Positions 52,126 to 61,110 of a DNA stretch of 64,000 nucleotides are shown here, in pieces. A model generated the notes under the pieces. It had not been told where the DNA came from, made no database searches, and saw only the letters and a list, made by a program, of their open reading frames with translations. How positions within the stretch are numbered: position 1 is the stretch's first letter; each line of letters begins with the position of its first letter. The DNA is from Prauserella aidingensis. GTDB taxonomy: Bacteria; Actinomycetota; Actinomycetes; Mycobacteriales; Pseudonocardiaceae. Location: assembly GCF_024171865.1 (NCBI RefSeq), contig NZ_JAMTCN010000001.1, forward strand, positions 248,001-312,000, read 5' to 3'. The position numbers and the translations under genes were made by a program.

Positions 52126-52812
52126 TCAGCGCGGCGCGGTACCCTCCCACGCCGCCGTCCACGTCTTCGGGCCGAGCCGCCCCGAGTCGCGGATGTCGTT
52201 GGCCCGCTGCAGGTCCAGCACGGCTTCCTTCGTCTCGTCGTAGTAACAGCCGGTGCCTTGGAAGTCGTAGCCGAAATCGTTCATGCGCAGCTGGAACGTA
52301 CGCAGCGCCGGTGCGCAGTCACCGTAGGCGTACACCAGTCCCGACCAGGCGGGCGTAGCTGCCGGGCTCGGCGAGGGCTGCGGTGCGGGCGCGGGTTTCC
52401 GTCCCCCGATGTAGGCCGATTCGGCGCGGCTCGGCACCACCTTGCTGCGCGCGTCGCCGTCGTCGACCAGGCCGACCATCGCGGCACACTCCCACGGTTG
52501 CCAGCCGCGCATGCGATACAGGCGCAGCGCCCGATAGTCCTGTTCGGCGGGCGTCGCGAGGTCCGGCCGTCCGGCGCCGCCGACGCTGCGCCAGGTCGGC
52601 AGGTCGAACTGGTAGGCGCCGTAGTACCCGGTGCCCGTGTCCACGTGGTAGCGCTCGGTCGATTCGCACATCCGCAGCTTGGCCCAGTCGGCGCGACTGG
52701 GGTCCGCCGCTGTGGGGGCAGCGAGCGCGAACTGCACGCCGAGCGCGGCGAGAACGACGAGGAGCAGCTTCGTGAATCCCCGTGTCAAGCCACGGAGGCG
52801 GCGTCTGTTCAT
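52126..52812 (-). CDS. Secreted transglycosylase-like (Rpf-type) protein with peptidoglycan-binding segment
   Basis: A 228-residue protein. ATG 52812 begins MNRRRLRGLTRGF and a signal peptide ending at AAPTAADPS. The Rpf/transglycosylase-like domain covers about 40-125 (ADWAKLRMCESTERYHVDTGTGYYGAYQF, WRSVGG), with Glu in MCES as the likely catalytic acid. A Pro/Ala linker leads to a peptidoglycan-binding-1-like part (LRTFQLRMNDFGYD ... GRLGPKTWTA). It likely cuts peptidoglycan during growth or resuscitation. A possible -10 (TACCGT) ends 6 nt before the ATG. Confidence 0.88.
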   Translation of the reverse strand: MNRRRLRGLTRGFTKLLLVVLAALGVQFALAAPTAADPSRADWAKLRMCESTERYHVDTGTGYYGAYQFDLPTWRSVGGAGRPDLATPAEQDYRALRLYRMRGWQPWECAAMVGLVDDGDARSKVVPSRAESAYIGGRKPAPAPQPSPSPAATPAWSGLVYAYGDCAPALRTFQLRMNDFGYDFQGTGCYYDETKEAVLDLQRANDIRDSGRLGPKTWTAAWEGTAPR

Positions 52813-53051
52813 AACGGCACGGTAAGCAAACCGGACAACCGCCACAACAGTCACACTGGAAACGACAGTATCTCCTACCACAGGCGGGGGATACTGCTAC
52901 GACACCCGGTATCACCCACGACGTCCGGTGCCACTCGGATTCCGCCCGGTGGCACCGGAACCGCGTCCCGACCGTCACACGGGCGCGACAGGTGCGGCCG
53001 ATCATGGGCCGTACCCACGACCACGACAGCACCGAAGGACACCGACGCCGC

Positions 53052-54476
53052 ATGACGAGCACGTTGCCCGGGCCGCAACCCCCCGCCGACCCCGCACAGC
53101 GAAAACGCGAACAACGGGGTTGGTACTTCTACGACTGGGCGAACTCGGCGTTCTACACGTCGGTGATCACGGTCTTCGGCGCGCTGTACATGAGTGCCGT
53201 GGCGGCCGATGCCGCACGCGCCGACGTGGCGCGCAACGGCCCGGACGCGTGCACCGGCCCGGACGGCGGGGAGAACCGGCTCGTCGACTGCGACATCTCG
53301 GCGTTCGGACTCGCCTTCCCCGCCGGCTCGCTGTGGGGCTACCTGTTGGCTGTGGCGACCGTCGTGCAGGTTCTGGTCCTGCCGATCGCGGGCGCGGTCG
53401 CCGACCGGAGCCAGCGCAAGAAGGCGATCCTCGGCGGCTTCGCGTTCCTCGGGGCCGCGGCGTCGGCGTTGCTGTTCTTCGTCGACGACGGGCGGTGGGA
53501 ACTGGGCGCGGTGCTCTACATCGTGGCCAACATCGGCTACGGCGCCTCGATCGTCACCTACTACGCGTTCCTGCCGGGCATCGCGACACCCGACGAGCGT
53601 GACGACGTCTCGGCGAAGGGCTGGGCGTTCGGCTACCTGGGCGGCGGCGTCGCGCTGGCGTTGCAGCTGGCGTTCTACCTCGGCCACGAGACGGTGGGCG
53701 TGAGCGAGTCGATGGCGGTGCGGATCTGCTACCTGAGCTCCGGACTGTGGTGGGCGCTGTTCACGCTGATCCCGCTGCGCAGGTTGCGGGAACACCAGAA
53801 TCCGCACGGCGGCGAGAAGGGCGTCCGGGTGCTCACGGCCGGGTTCGTCGAGCTGAAGGACACGTTCAAGGCGGCGAAGGCGCTGCCGCTGACGCTCGGA
53901 TTCCTCGGTGCGTACCTGATCTACACCGACGGGATCAACACGGTGGTGAGCGTGTCGGCGCAGTACGGCACGGAGGAGCTCGGGTTCAGCGACCAGGTGC
54001 TCATCGGGACGATCCTGGTGATCCAGTTCGTGGCCTACGTCGGTGGCATGCTGCACGGTTTCGCGGCCCGCCGGTTCGGCGCGAAGAAGGTGATCCTGGT
54101 GAGCCTGGCCGTGTGGGTGCTGGTGCTGGTGTTCGCCTACTTCGTCGAGGAGCGGCAGGCGATGCAGTTCTACGCCATGGCGGTCGGCATCGGCCTGGTA
54201 CTCGGCGGCACCAACGCCCTGTCGCGGTCGCTGTACAGCCAGCTGATCCCGGCGGGCAAGGAGGCGCAGTTCTACTCGCTGTACGAGGTCGGCGAGCGGG
54301 GCACGTCGTGGCTGGGGCCGCTCGTGTTCGCGGGTGTGGGCCAGGCGACGGGTTCGTTCCGGTACGCGATCATCGCGCTGGTGATCTTCTTCGTCGTCGG
54401 ATTCGTGCTCGTGGCGCTGGTGCCTGTGAGAAGGGCCATCGCCGCGGCGGGCAACGAGGAGCCTGCGGTGCTGTAG
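53052..54476 (+). CDS. MFS transporter, UMF1/Atg22-like
   Basis: A 474-residue membrane protein with about 12 segments. ATG 53052 was preferred over an upstream in-frame ATG. The family motif GWYFYDWANSAFYTSVITVF lies at the start of helix 1, and GGTNALSRSLYSQLIPAGKEA near the end is equally characteristic. Eukaryotic Atg22 exports amino acids from the vacuole; bacterial members are uncharacterised. It is probably cotranscribed with the thymidine kinase gene 27 bp downstream. Confidence 0.92.
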   Translation: MTSTLPGPQPPADPAQRKREQRGWYFYDWANSAFYTSVITVFGALYMSAVAADAARADVARNGPDACTGPDGGENRLVDCDISAFGLAFPAGSLWGYLLAVATVVQVLVLPIAGAVADRSQRKKAILGGFAFLGAAASALLFFVDDGRWELGAVLYIVANIGYGASIVTYYAFLPGIATPDERDDVSAKGWAFGYLGGGVALALQLAFYLGHETVGVSESMAVRICYLSSGLWWALFTLIPLRRLREHQNPHGGEKGVRVLTAGFVELKDTFKAAKALPLTLGFLGAYLIYTDGINTVVSVSAQYGTEELGFSDQVLIGTILVIQFVAYVGGMLHGFAARRFGAKKVILVSLAVWVLVLVFAYFVEERQAMQFYAMAVGIGLVLGGTNALSRSLYSQLIPAGKEAQFYSLYEVGERGTSWLGPLVFAGVGQATGSFRYAIIALVIFFVVGFVLVALVPVRRAIAAAGNEEPAVL

Positions 54477-54503
54477 GGGCGGCGACCGTTAGGGTTCTCC
54501 GGC

Positions 54504-55388
54504 GTGACAACGCTGGAGAACCCCGGACCCGACCCGACCGACGCTCTTTCCCCGGTCCCCGCCTGGGGTTCGCGCCGCGAGGTGCCGAACGTCGGGACGA
54601 TCAAGTTCTCCTACGGTCCGATGGACTGCGGGAAGTCGACGTTGGCGCTGCAGATCGACCACAACCTGGCGCGGCAGGGCAGGCAGGGGCTGCTGTTGGT
54701 GAGCAACGACCGTTCCGGGCCCGGGCAGATCACCAGCCGCATCGGGATCACCCGGGAGGCACTGGAGCTCGATCCCGACACGGATCTGCGCGGCGTGGTG
54801 CGGCGGGCGTGGGAGCAGGGCACGCACGTCGACTACCTGATCGTGGACGAGGCTCAGTTCCTCTCCCCTGTCCAGGTCGAGCAGCTCGGCGAGCTCGCCG
54901 ATGAGGCGACGATCGACGTGTACTGCTTCGGTATCGCCACCGATTTCCGCAGCAGGCTGTTCCCGGGCGCGCGGCGGTTGTTCGAGCTGGCCGACCAGCT
55001 GCAACCGGTGCAGGTCGAGGTGTTGTGCTGGTGCGGTCTGCCGGGCCGGTTCAACGCGCGCGTGTACGGCGACGAGGTGCAGCGCACCGGCGACACCGTG
55101 GTCGTGGCGGACACGGCCGACGTCGACGGCGGCGACGGCGGCGACGGAAGCGCGGGCGCCGCCGTCGACGGTGCGTACACGCCGGACGCTCCCCCGGCCG
55201 TGTCACCCGTTGCGGCGCACACCTCGGCCGGCGACCTCGACGTGTCCGTCGCAGAGGTGAATCGCGCGACACCACCTACGCAGACGGACAGCACTACGGT
55301 GCGTTACCAAGTACTGTGTCGGCGGCATTACCGCCTCGGAGATCTCGGGCCTGCCGGTTCCGGTCATGGACAGCTGCGGCTGACCTGA
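54504..55388 (+). CDS. tdk: Thymidine kinase (type II) with an inserted low-complexity segment
   Basis: A 294-residue enzyme, start GTG 54504. Walker A GPMDCGKS begins near 38. VDEAQF near 114 is the catalytic/metal region, and the lasso has zinc ligands Cys175 and Cys177 (CWCGLPGRFNAR) and Cys272 with His275 (LCRRHYRLGDL). Between GDTVVVADT and VRYQVLC lies an extra Ala/Asp/Gly/Pro/Thr-rich stretch of about 60 residues (205-266), making the protein far longer than the usual 190-220. The reading frame is intact. It phosphorylates thymidine for salvage. Whether the inserted loop disturbs the zinc site is unknown. Confidence 0.9.
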   Translation: MTTLENPGPDPTDALSPVPAWGSRREVPNVGTIKFSYGPMDCGKSTLALQIDHNLARQGRQGLLLVSNDRSGPGQITSRIGITREALELDPDTDLRGVVRRAWEQGTHVDYLIVDEAQFLSPVQVEQLGELADEATIDVYCFGIATDFRSRLFPGARRLFELADQLQPVQVEVLCWCGLPGRFNARVYGDEVQRTGDTVVVADTADVDGGDGGDGSAGAAVDGAYTPDAPPAVSPVAAHTSAGDLDVSVAEVNRATPPTQTDSTTVRYQVLCRRHYRLGDLGPAGSGHGQLRLT

Positions 55389-55570
55389 CGACCCACCGGG
55401 AGACGCCGCACCGCCAACTCCCCTACCTGGGGGATGCGGCCGAGAACTCGCACCCATCGGAGCGTCATACGAGCGCGGCTGCCGTCTCCCATTCGGGAGA
55501 AGACCGTTGTCCCGGCGCGATTCGTCGTGGCGGGTGTACCGGGTGCCGTGGGTAACGATCCGGCGTACGG

Positions 55571-55597
55571 GGAATGAACCCGGCGACGGCGTTCGTT
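55571..55597 (+). promoter_or_regulatory. SigR-like promoter of rbpA
   Basis: GGAAT (55571-55575), 19 nt, then GTT (55595-55597) matches the SigR (redox ECF sigma) consensus GGAAT-N18/19-GTT. rbpA is a known SigR regulon member in Streptomyces. It implies a leader of about 45-50 nt before the ATG at 55652. Confidence 0.6.
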
Positions 55598-55651
55598 GCA
55601 CTCGGTGAGCACGACCCGGGCTCCACCGGGAGCCGACTGAAAGGACTCATC

Positions 55652-55993
55652 ATGGCCGACCGTGTTCTCCGTGGCAGCAGGTTGGGAGCGGTTAGCTACG
55701 AGACCGACCGCAATCACGACCTCGCACCGCGGCGTAGCGTGCGCTACGCGTGCCCCAAGGGCCACGAGTTCGAGGTTCCGTTCTCCGACGACGCCGAGAT
55801 CCCCGCGACGTGGGAATGCCGACTGCACGGCAGTGAGTCGGACATCATCGAGGGCGGCCAGACGGAGCAGAAGGAGGTCAAGCCTCCGCGTACGCACTGG
55901 GACATGCTCCTGGAGCGTCGGTCGGTGCCGGAACTCGAGGAACTGCTCAACGAGCGACTCGAAGAGCTGAAGGCCCGCCGCGGCCGTTCGTGA
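55652..55993 (+). CDS. rbpA: RNA polymerase-binding protein RbpA
   Basis: A 113-residue protein. ATG 55652 with aaagga upstream begins MADRVLRGSRLGAVSYETDR, identical in pattern to RbpA family starts. The core RYACPKGHEFEVPFSDDAEIPATWEC holds the zinc/ribbon-like region (quoted as part), and the C-terminus KPPRTHWDMLLERRSVPELEELL is the sigma-interacting helix (quoted as part). RbpA stabilises the primary sigma factor on RNA polymerase and aids promoter opening. It is actinobacteria-specific. A SigR-like promoter lies upstream. Confidence 0.97.
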   Translation: MADRVLRGSRLGAVSYETDRNHDLAPRRSVRYACPKGHEFEVPFSDDAEIPATWECRLHGSESDIIEGGQTEQKEVKPPRTHWDMLLERRSVPELEELLNERLEELKARRGRS

Positions 55994-56083
55994 CGCCGCG
56001 GCGTCGCGCGACATCGCGGCATCGCCGACGGACCACGGGTAGCCGTGCGGACCGTCGGCCGGAGATTTCGCTCCCACCACACG

Positions 56084-56122
56084 GACGGCGCCCGCACCTC
56101 ACGTCGAGGTGCGGGCGCCGTC
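56084..56122. terminator. Hairpin between rbpA and a convergent gene
   Basis: A perfect 17-bp stem (56084-56100 and 56106-56122) with a 5-nt loop, in the 179-bp gap between convergent genes. Confidence 0.85.
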
Positions 56123-56172
56123 GTCTGTCGAAGTCCGGGGCTGTCGAGGTGCGTGTCCAGGTACCCGTCGCG

Positions 56173-56562
56173 TCAGCCGCCCGGGCCGCTGATCGCGATG
56201 ATCAGCACACTGAGCGCGAGCAGGATGCTGACCGGCGTCTGGACGATCCGTTCGCGTCGACTGCGGGAGACTGCGTTCAAGACGATGCTTGCTGCGCAGT
56301 AGGCGAACAGCACCCAGGTGGGTGCGGCGACCACAGTGGTGTCACCACCCGGCAGGATGCCGGCCCTGCTCAACAGCAAGGCGGCGAACAGCGCGTACAG
56401 CACGATGGCGACCACGGCTGCGCGGCGAAGGCGGGGTGTCGCTGTGCGGTGCTGCCCTCCCCACGCGTACTCCCCGATCGGCAGGCCGCCGATCAAGAGT
56501 ACCTGCATGACCGTGAGGCCCGTCAGAACGACGAGTGCCGGCCCGAGCGCAACGACACTCAT
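56173..56562 (-). CDS. Small integral membrane protein
   Basis: A 129-residue protein, start ATG 56562, overlapping the PadR gene stop by 4 bp. Four hydrophobic segments are evident around 5-25, 43-63, 74-92 and 105-125, separated by short basic loops. No family could be recognised. Because it is translationally coupled to a PadR regulator, it may be a membrane partner in drug response, as in many PadR operons. Confidence 0.82.
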   Translation of the reverse strand: MSVVALGPALVVLTGLTVMQVLLIGGLPIGEYAWGGQHRTATPRLRRAAVVAIVLYALFAALLLSRAGILPGGDTTVVAAPTWVLFAYCAASIVLNAVSRSRRERIVQTPVSILLALSVLIIAISGPGG

Positions 56563-57125
56563 CGTTCCGGCCTTTCCGGCCTTTCCGGCCGTGCTGTCTC
56601 GCGTGGGGGCAATTCGCTCAGCAGTTGCTCGAGCCAGGTCACGATCGCCTCGCTCGCCTGCACCCCGTAGTCCAGAGCCGCACGAGGGTAGTGCGGCACG
56701 GCGGATTCCACGTCCTCGGTTCCGGCTGTCGCATCGACCGTTCTGAGTGCCTCCACGTCGCGAAGGGCCCGCTCGCGGAGCGCGATCAGTACGTCCCTGC
56801 GTTCCGCGGAGCTTTCGAGCAGGCCGAGCAGGAACACGCGCGCCAGCATCGACGCTTCGGAGTCCTCGGCCGAGCGGGGATGCTTCATCCAGTCGAGCCA
56901 GTTCCGCCGTCCCTGGTCGGTCGTCACGTACCGCTTCGTATTGCGGGGCGGGTCCGGGTCTGCGATCTGTTCCACGTCGCCCGCATCGTGCAGCTGCCGC
57001 AAGGCTCGATGGATGCTGCCGTAGCTCGCCGCGTAGATATGGGCGAGCCCTGCCTCGAACCGTCCGTGCAGCTCGTAGAGCGACAAAGCCCGTCGCAGCA
57101 TCAAGCCCAGCATCAGGAACTTCAC
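56559..57125 (-). CDS. PadR family transcriptional regulator
   Basis: A 188-residue regulator, start GTG 57125. The winged HTH reads HGRFEAGLAHIYAASYGSIHRALRQLHDAGDVE (in part), with the wing in RNTKRYVTTDQGRRNWLDWM. A helical C-terminal dimerisation domain ends in three RPE repeats. PadR proteins are generally ligand-responsive repressors. The small dyad just upstream may be its own operator. It is coupled to a downstream membrane protein gene. Confidence 0.92.
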   Translation of the reverse strand: MKFLMLGLMLRRALSLYELHGRFEAGLAHIYAASYGSIHRALRQLHDAGDVEQIADPDPPRNTKRYVTTDQGRRNWLDWMKHPRSAEDSEASMLARVFLLGLLESSAERRDVLIALRERALRDVEALRTVDATAGTEDVESAVPHYPRAALDYGVQASEAIVTWLEQLLSELPPRETARPERPERPER

Positions 57126-57135
57126 ACACCGAACC

Positions 57136-57148
57136 TATCTCATAGATA
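57136..57148. promoter_or_regulatory. Possible PadR operator
   Basis: TATCT-CAT-AGATA forms a small dyad 11 nt upstream of the PadR start in an AT-rich patch. Arms are only 5 bp, so support is modest. Confidence 0.35.
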
Positions 57149-57223
57149 TGTCGCACGGTAGGCGCCGCCGTAGCGTGACACCGGAACCTGTTCCCGCTTC
57201 GCGCCTGTGCCCGGTCAGCCTCG

Positions 57224-57544
57224 ATGTGCGCCGCACACTCAACCGCACCCCTGGCAGGATCGGTTCCCGTGGCTGCGAACCGTGACTCCGTGGTGAACGA
57301 CTACGACGCCTTCGCCGAGGCGTACACGGCGGCGAACGAGGACGGGCTCATCAACGCCCACTACGCTCGCCCGGCGATCCTGGACCTGGTCGGGGATGTC
57401 ACCGCCAGACGTGTGCTCGACGCCGGCTGCGGTTCGGGTCCGCTGTCGGCCGCATGGTCGCCCCCGCAGCGCCCGCTGGACTCCGGTCGAGGACCCGACG
57501 GCGTCCGCCGCCACAGGCGGCCGCGAGCATCCCCCGGCTCCTAG
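57224..57544 (+). pseudogene. Truncated SAM-dependent methyltransferase fragment
   Basis: A 106-residue frame. Its central part NDYDAFAEAYTAANEDGLIN, YARPAILDLVGD and RRVLDAGCGSGPLSAA is the N-terminus and motif I of a class I methyltransferase. After GPLSAA the sequence turns into Pro/Arg-rich nonsense and ends, overlapping the convergent dehydratase stop by 4 bp. The remaining two thirds of the domain are absent, so this is a gene remnant. Start choices near 57224-57290 do not matter. Confidence 0.7.
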
Positions 57545-58500
57545 GCCAGGTCCGACGGGTCGGTGTTGGCTCCGCACAGGACGACGGCGACGCGTTCACC
57601 GTCGGCGGGCCGGTAGGCACCCGACAGCAGGGCCGCCGGTGCCGCCGCGGTGCCGTGTTCGACGACGATGCGGAACGTGCGCCACAGCAGCGTCCGTGCC
57701 GCGACGATGTCGGCGTCGTCGACCAGCACCGAGGACACACCCGTGCGCGTGGCGACGCCGTGCGCGATCTCGCCGATGCGGGTGGCGCCGAGCGAGTCGG
57801 CCGCGACGCCCGAGACGTCGACGTCCGCGGGGGCTCCCTCGGCGAGCGCCGTGTGCAGTGTCGGGATCGTCGCGGGCTCGACGCCGACGACGCGGGCGTG
57901 TCCCGCGGTCGCCGCGGCGATACCGGCCAGCAGCCCACCGCCGCCCACGGCGACGAGGATCGTGTCGACGCCACCGGTCTGGTCCAGCAGTTCCATGCCG
58001 AGTGTGCCCTGTCCGGCGCAGATCTCGGGCTGGTCGTACGCGTGGCAGAACAGCGCGCCCGTCTCGGCGACGTCGGCCGTCGCGGCGTCGTAGGCGTCGG
58101 CGTACTTCGTCCCGGTGGCCACGACGGTGGCCCCGAGCTCGGCGAGCTTGGCCCGTTTCACGGCCGGTGCCGTCTCCGGCACGTACACCCGCGCGGGCAC
58201 GCCCTGCCGGGCGGCGGCGTGTGCCACAGCCAGACCCGCGTTCCCGCCCGACGCGGCGACGACACCGGCCTCGGTGAGCTGTCCCTCGTCGGCCGCGGTG
58301 AGGATGCGGTTGAACGCACCGCGAGCCTTGAACGAACCGGTGTGCTGCAGCTGCTCCAGTTTGAACCAGACGGCCGAGGCAGCTCCCTCCCCCGAAGCCA
58401 CCGTCAACGATGCGGGGTCGGCCTGGACCAGCGGCGTCGTGCGGATGTGGCCGCGGATCCGCTCCCGCGCGGCCGTCACGTCTGCTGCGGTGAGCATCAT
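57541..58500 (-). CDS. Threonine/serine dehydratase family (PLP-dependent)
   Basis: A 319-residue fold-type II enzyme, start ATG 58500 (or 58497). The PLP lysine is in HTGSFKARGAFN, ASGGNAGLAVAHAA is the phosphate loop segment, and VGGGGLLAGIA is the Gly-rich cofactor-phosphate loop. It lacks the regulatory ACT domain, so it is the catabolic or serine-racemase-like type. It deaminates threonine or serine to a 2-oxoacid. The start overlaps the Ppm1 stop, making it the last gene of a coupled minus-strand group. Confidence 0.93.
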   Translation of the reverse strand: MMLTAADVTAARERIRGHIRTTPLVQADPASLTVASGEGAASAVWFKLEQLQHTGSFKARGAFNRILTAADEGQLTEAGVVAASGGNAGLAVAHAAARQGVPARVYVPETAPAVKRAKLAELGATVVATGTKYADAYDAATADVAETGALFCHAYDQPEICAGQGTLGMELLDQTGGVDTILVAVGGGGLLAGIAAATAGHARVVGVEPATIPTLHTALAEGAPADVDVSGVAADSLGATRIGEIAHGVATRTGVSSVLVDDADIVAARTLLWRTFRIVVEHGTAAAPAALLSGAYRPADGERVAVVLCGANTDPSDLA

Positions 58501-59264
58501 CAGCGCCGCGTGACGAGCCGGCGCAGCTGGCCGAAACGGCGTTGCAGGCCCCACTGCGCGACCCGCAGCATCGCCTCGCCGACGATCGAACCGTTCATCT
58601 TCGACGTGCCGATCTCGCGCTCGGTGAACGTGATCGGAACCTCGACGATGTCGAACCCGCCCTCGGCCGTGCGCAGCGTCAGGTCGATCTGGAAGCAGTA
58701 GCCCGCGGACACGACCTCGTCGAGCGGCATCGCCGCCAGCACGCGGGCGCGGTAGGCGCGGAACCCGGCGGTCATGTCGTTGACCGGCACGCCGAGTGCG
58801 ATCCGCGAGTAGATGTTGGCGCCGCGGGACAGGGCCTCGCGGTGCTTCGGCCAGTTCACCAGCGCACCGCCCGCGACGTAGCGGGATCCGATGACGAGGT
58901 CCGACTCCTCGAGCGCGGCGAGCAGCCGGGGCAGGTCCTCCGGCGCGTGGGAGCCGTCGGCGTCCATCTCGACGAGCGTGCCGTAGTCGCGTGCGAGTCC
59001 CCAGTGGAAGCCCGCGATGTAGGCGGCGCCGAGGCCTGCCTTCTCCGTGCGGTGCAGCACGTGGACGCGGTCGTCGGACGCGGCGATCTTGTCGGCGAGT
59101 TCGCCGGTGCCGTCCGGGCTGCCGTCGTCGACGACGAGCGCGTGCACGTCGGGCAGCGCGTCGTGGAGGCGTTGCAGGAGCGGCGTGAGGTTCTCCCGCT
59201 CGTTGTAGGTCGGGACGATCACCAGCACGGGTTCGATCGAGCCGGTGTGCGAGCCCTCCGCCAT
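58500..59264 (-). CDS. ppm1: Polyprenol monophosphomannose synthase (Ppm1-type GT2)
   Basis: A 254-residue GT-A glycosyltransferase, start ATG 59264 with aggggag upstream. [46 protein letters not shown] (DXD) and GSRYVAGG are standard DPM1/Ppm1 motifs. There is no C-terminal membrane domain. The enzyme transfers mannose from GDP-mannose to polyprenyl phosphate for lipoglycan and protein mannosylation. Lnt, encoded upstream, is fused to Ppm1 in some mycobacteria, and here the two are separate. Confidence 0.95.
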   Translation of the reverse strand: MAEGSHTGSIEPVLVIVPTYNERENLTPLLQRLHDALPDVHALVVDDGSPDGTGELADKIAASDDRVHVLHRTEKAGLGAAYIAGFHWGLARDYGTLVEMDADGSHAPEDLPRLLAALEESDLVIGSRYVAGGALVNWPKHREALSRGANIYSRIALGVPVNDMTAGFRAYRARVLAAMPLDEVVSAGYCFQIDLTLRTAEGGFDIVEVPITFTEREIGTSKMNGSIVGEAMLRVAQWGLQRRFGQLRRLVTRR

Positions 59265-59403
59265 GTCGCTCCCCTGTCTCCCCTGTCGATTGCGGCGTCG
59301 CCGGCCTACGGCGCGCCGTGGTTCTCCGGCCACCGCGTCGTGGCCGTGCCGGGCTCGCGCCCGGTGCTGCCTCCGTGACGTGTGTACGGTCCGGCTCGCC
59401 GCC

Positions 59404-61110
59404 TCAGGCGTCGTCGCCGGTGGTTCCGGCCGGACGGCGCCGCAGGGCGAGTCCGGCGATCACCGCGCAGACCGCCGCGCCGAGCATGGCGCGTTCGGTC
59501 CACGGGCCGAACCGGTCCGCCAGCGTAATCGTCTCCCGCAGCGGCACGTCGGCGACCAGCGAGCCGGCCGTGTACATCTCCGTCTGCCGCGTGACGGTAC
59601 CGTCCGGTTCGACGACGGCGCTCACGCCACTGGTCGCCGCGACGACGACGGCGCGGCCGTGCTCGACCGCGCGCAGGCGCGCCATGGCCAACTGCTGGTA
59701 GGTCATCTCCCCGTCGCCGAACCACGCGTTGTTCGTCGGCAGCACGATCATGCGGGCGCCGGCCTTGACCGCGTCGCGGGACGGGTAGTCGTAGGCGGCC
59801 TCGTAGCAGATCGCCGTGCCCACGCGGGTGCCCGCGATGTCGAGCACCCCGGGTTTCTCGCCCCAGCGCATGTCCCGCGTGTTGCCGACGAACGGGGTGA
59901 ACCACGCGGCGATCTCCCGCATCGGCACGTACTCGGAGAACGGCACCAGCTCCTGTTTCGTGTACCGCTCGCCAGGGCCGTCGCCGGGACGCCATGCGAC
60001 GACGGCGTTGTCGGTCTTGCCCGACGCCGTCCGGTACAGCGAGCCGACGAGCGTGGGCACTCCCAAGCGGTCGACCGCGGCGCTCACCTCGGCATCCCTG
60101 CCGCCGACGACGTCCACCGTGGTCTCCGGCCACACGACCAGGTCGGGCCGGGGCACCTCGCCGCGTTCGATGCGGGCGGCGAGCCGTTCGCTCTCGGCGA
60201 GGGCTCCGTCGCGGATGGTTGCGCGTTGCCCGAGCAGGCCGATGCCGGCGTTGGGGGCGTTGCCCTGGACGACGGCCACGGTGCGGCGGCCTGCTTCGGC
60301 GCCGGTGCCGACGGTGGGCCAGAGGGCCGGCCCCGCGAGCAGCGGGACGAGTACGTACGCCGCCGCGCGGGTGAGGACGGTCCACTCCCGACGACCGTCA
60401 CGCACCTGCATGACGAGCCACGCGAGGCCGAAGCCCGAGGTGAGGACGGCGAAGCCCACCAACGGTGCACCGCCGATCGAGGCGAGCGGGGTGTAGGCAC
60501 CGTCGGGCTGGCTGAACCCGATACGGCCCCACGGGAAGCCGTTGGCGGGCCAGCGGGACCGGGCGTACTCCTGCAACAGGAACACGAGCGCCAGCCACAC
60601 CGGCGCACCCGGGAGGCGCCCCACGAACGACATCAGCCCGGCGGCGACGGCGACGTACAGTGCCATCACCCCGGACAGCGCCAGCCACGGACCGGGACCG
60701 AATTCGACGCCGAGGAAGTCCTGGATCCACACGAGGTGCAGCAGGTTGAACGCCAGGCCGAACACGAGCCCGTAGCCGGCGGCTCCCCAGAGCCGCCTGC
60801 CGTGCAGCGCGAGTCCGAACCCGGCGAACGCCACGGGCGCCAGCCACCACAGCTCTCGCGGGGCGAACGCCAGGAACAGCAGCACACCGGACGCGGCGGC
60901 GAGGGCGAACCTGCCCAGCACCGGCCGCATCCGCTCCCATCGGGTGCGCCCCGCGTTCGCCGCGCCGCCGGTTCCCGTGCCGGTGTCGGACCGCGGCGGG
61001 TTCTCGGCCACCGTGTCGGCGGCCGCCGCGGTTGGGGACTCCGTGGTTGGGGACTTCGCGGTGGAGCGGTCCGCGGCCGACGGTGCGGTGCGTTGGCTCG
61101 ACTCAGTCAC
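59404..61110 (-). CDS. lnt: Apolipoprotein N-acyltransferase
   Basis: A 568-residue enzyme. GTG 61110, overlapping the amidohydrolase stop by 8 bp, gives an N-terminal polar extension of about 48 residues before the first membrane segment ([19 protein letters not shown]). About six to eight membrane helices precede the nitrilase-like domain with the catalytic triad: Glu in VVWPETTVD, Lys in [11 protein letters not shown], Cys in [10 protein letters not shown]. It N-acylates lipoproteins at the membrane. Next to Ppm1 it fits the actinobacterial lipoprotein/mannan neighbourhood. Confidence 0.95.
   Translation of the reverse strand: MTESSQRTAPSAADRSTAKSPTTESPTAAAADTVAENPPRSDTGTGTGGAANAGRTRWERMRPVLGRFALAAASGVLLFLAFAPRELWWLAPVAFAGFGLALHGRRLWGAAGYGLVFGLAFNLLHLVWIQDFLGVEFGPGPWLALSGVMALYVAVAAGLMSFVGRLPGAPVWLALVFLLQEYARSRWPANGFPWGRIGFSQPDGAYTPLASIGGAPLVGFAVLTSGFGLAWLVMQVRDGRREWTVLTRAAAYVLVPLLAGPALWPTVGTGAEAGRRTVAVVQGNAPNAGIGLLGQRATIRDGALAESERLAARIERGEVPRPDLVVWPETTVDVVGGRDAEVSAAVDRLGVPTLVGSLYRTASGKTDNAVVAWRPGDGPGERYTKQELVPFSEYVPMREIAAWFTPFVGNTRDMRWGEKPGVLDIAGTRVGTAICYEAAYDYPSRDAVKAGARMIVLPTNNAWFGDGEMTYQQLAMARLRAVEHGRAVVVAATSGVSAVVEPDGTVTRQTEMYTAGSLVADVPLRETITLADRFGPWTERAMLGAAVCAVIAGLALRRRPAGTTGDDA

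Noticed and set aside
52813-53051. ydaO (c-di-AMP) riboswitch upstream of the Rpf-like gene
   Set aside because: Such riboswitches precede some actinobacterial rpf genes, but the characteristic core was not seen and the likely transcript starts next to the ATG.
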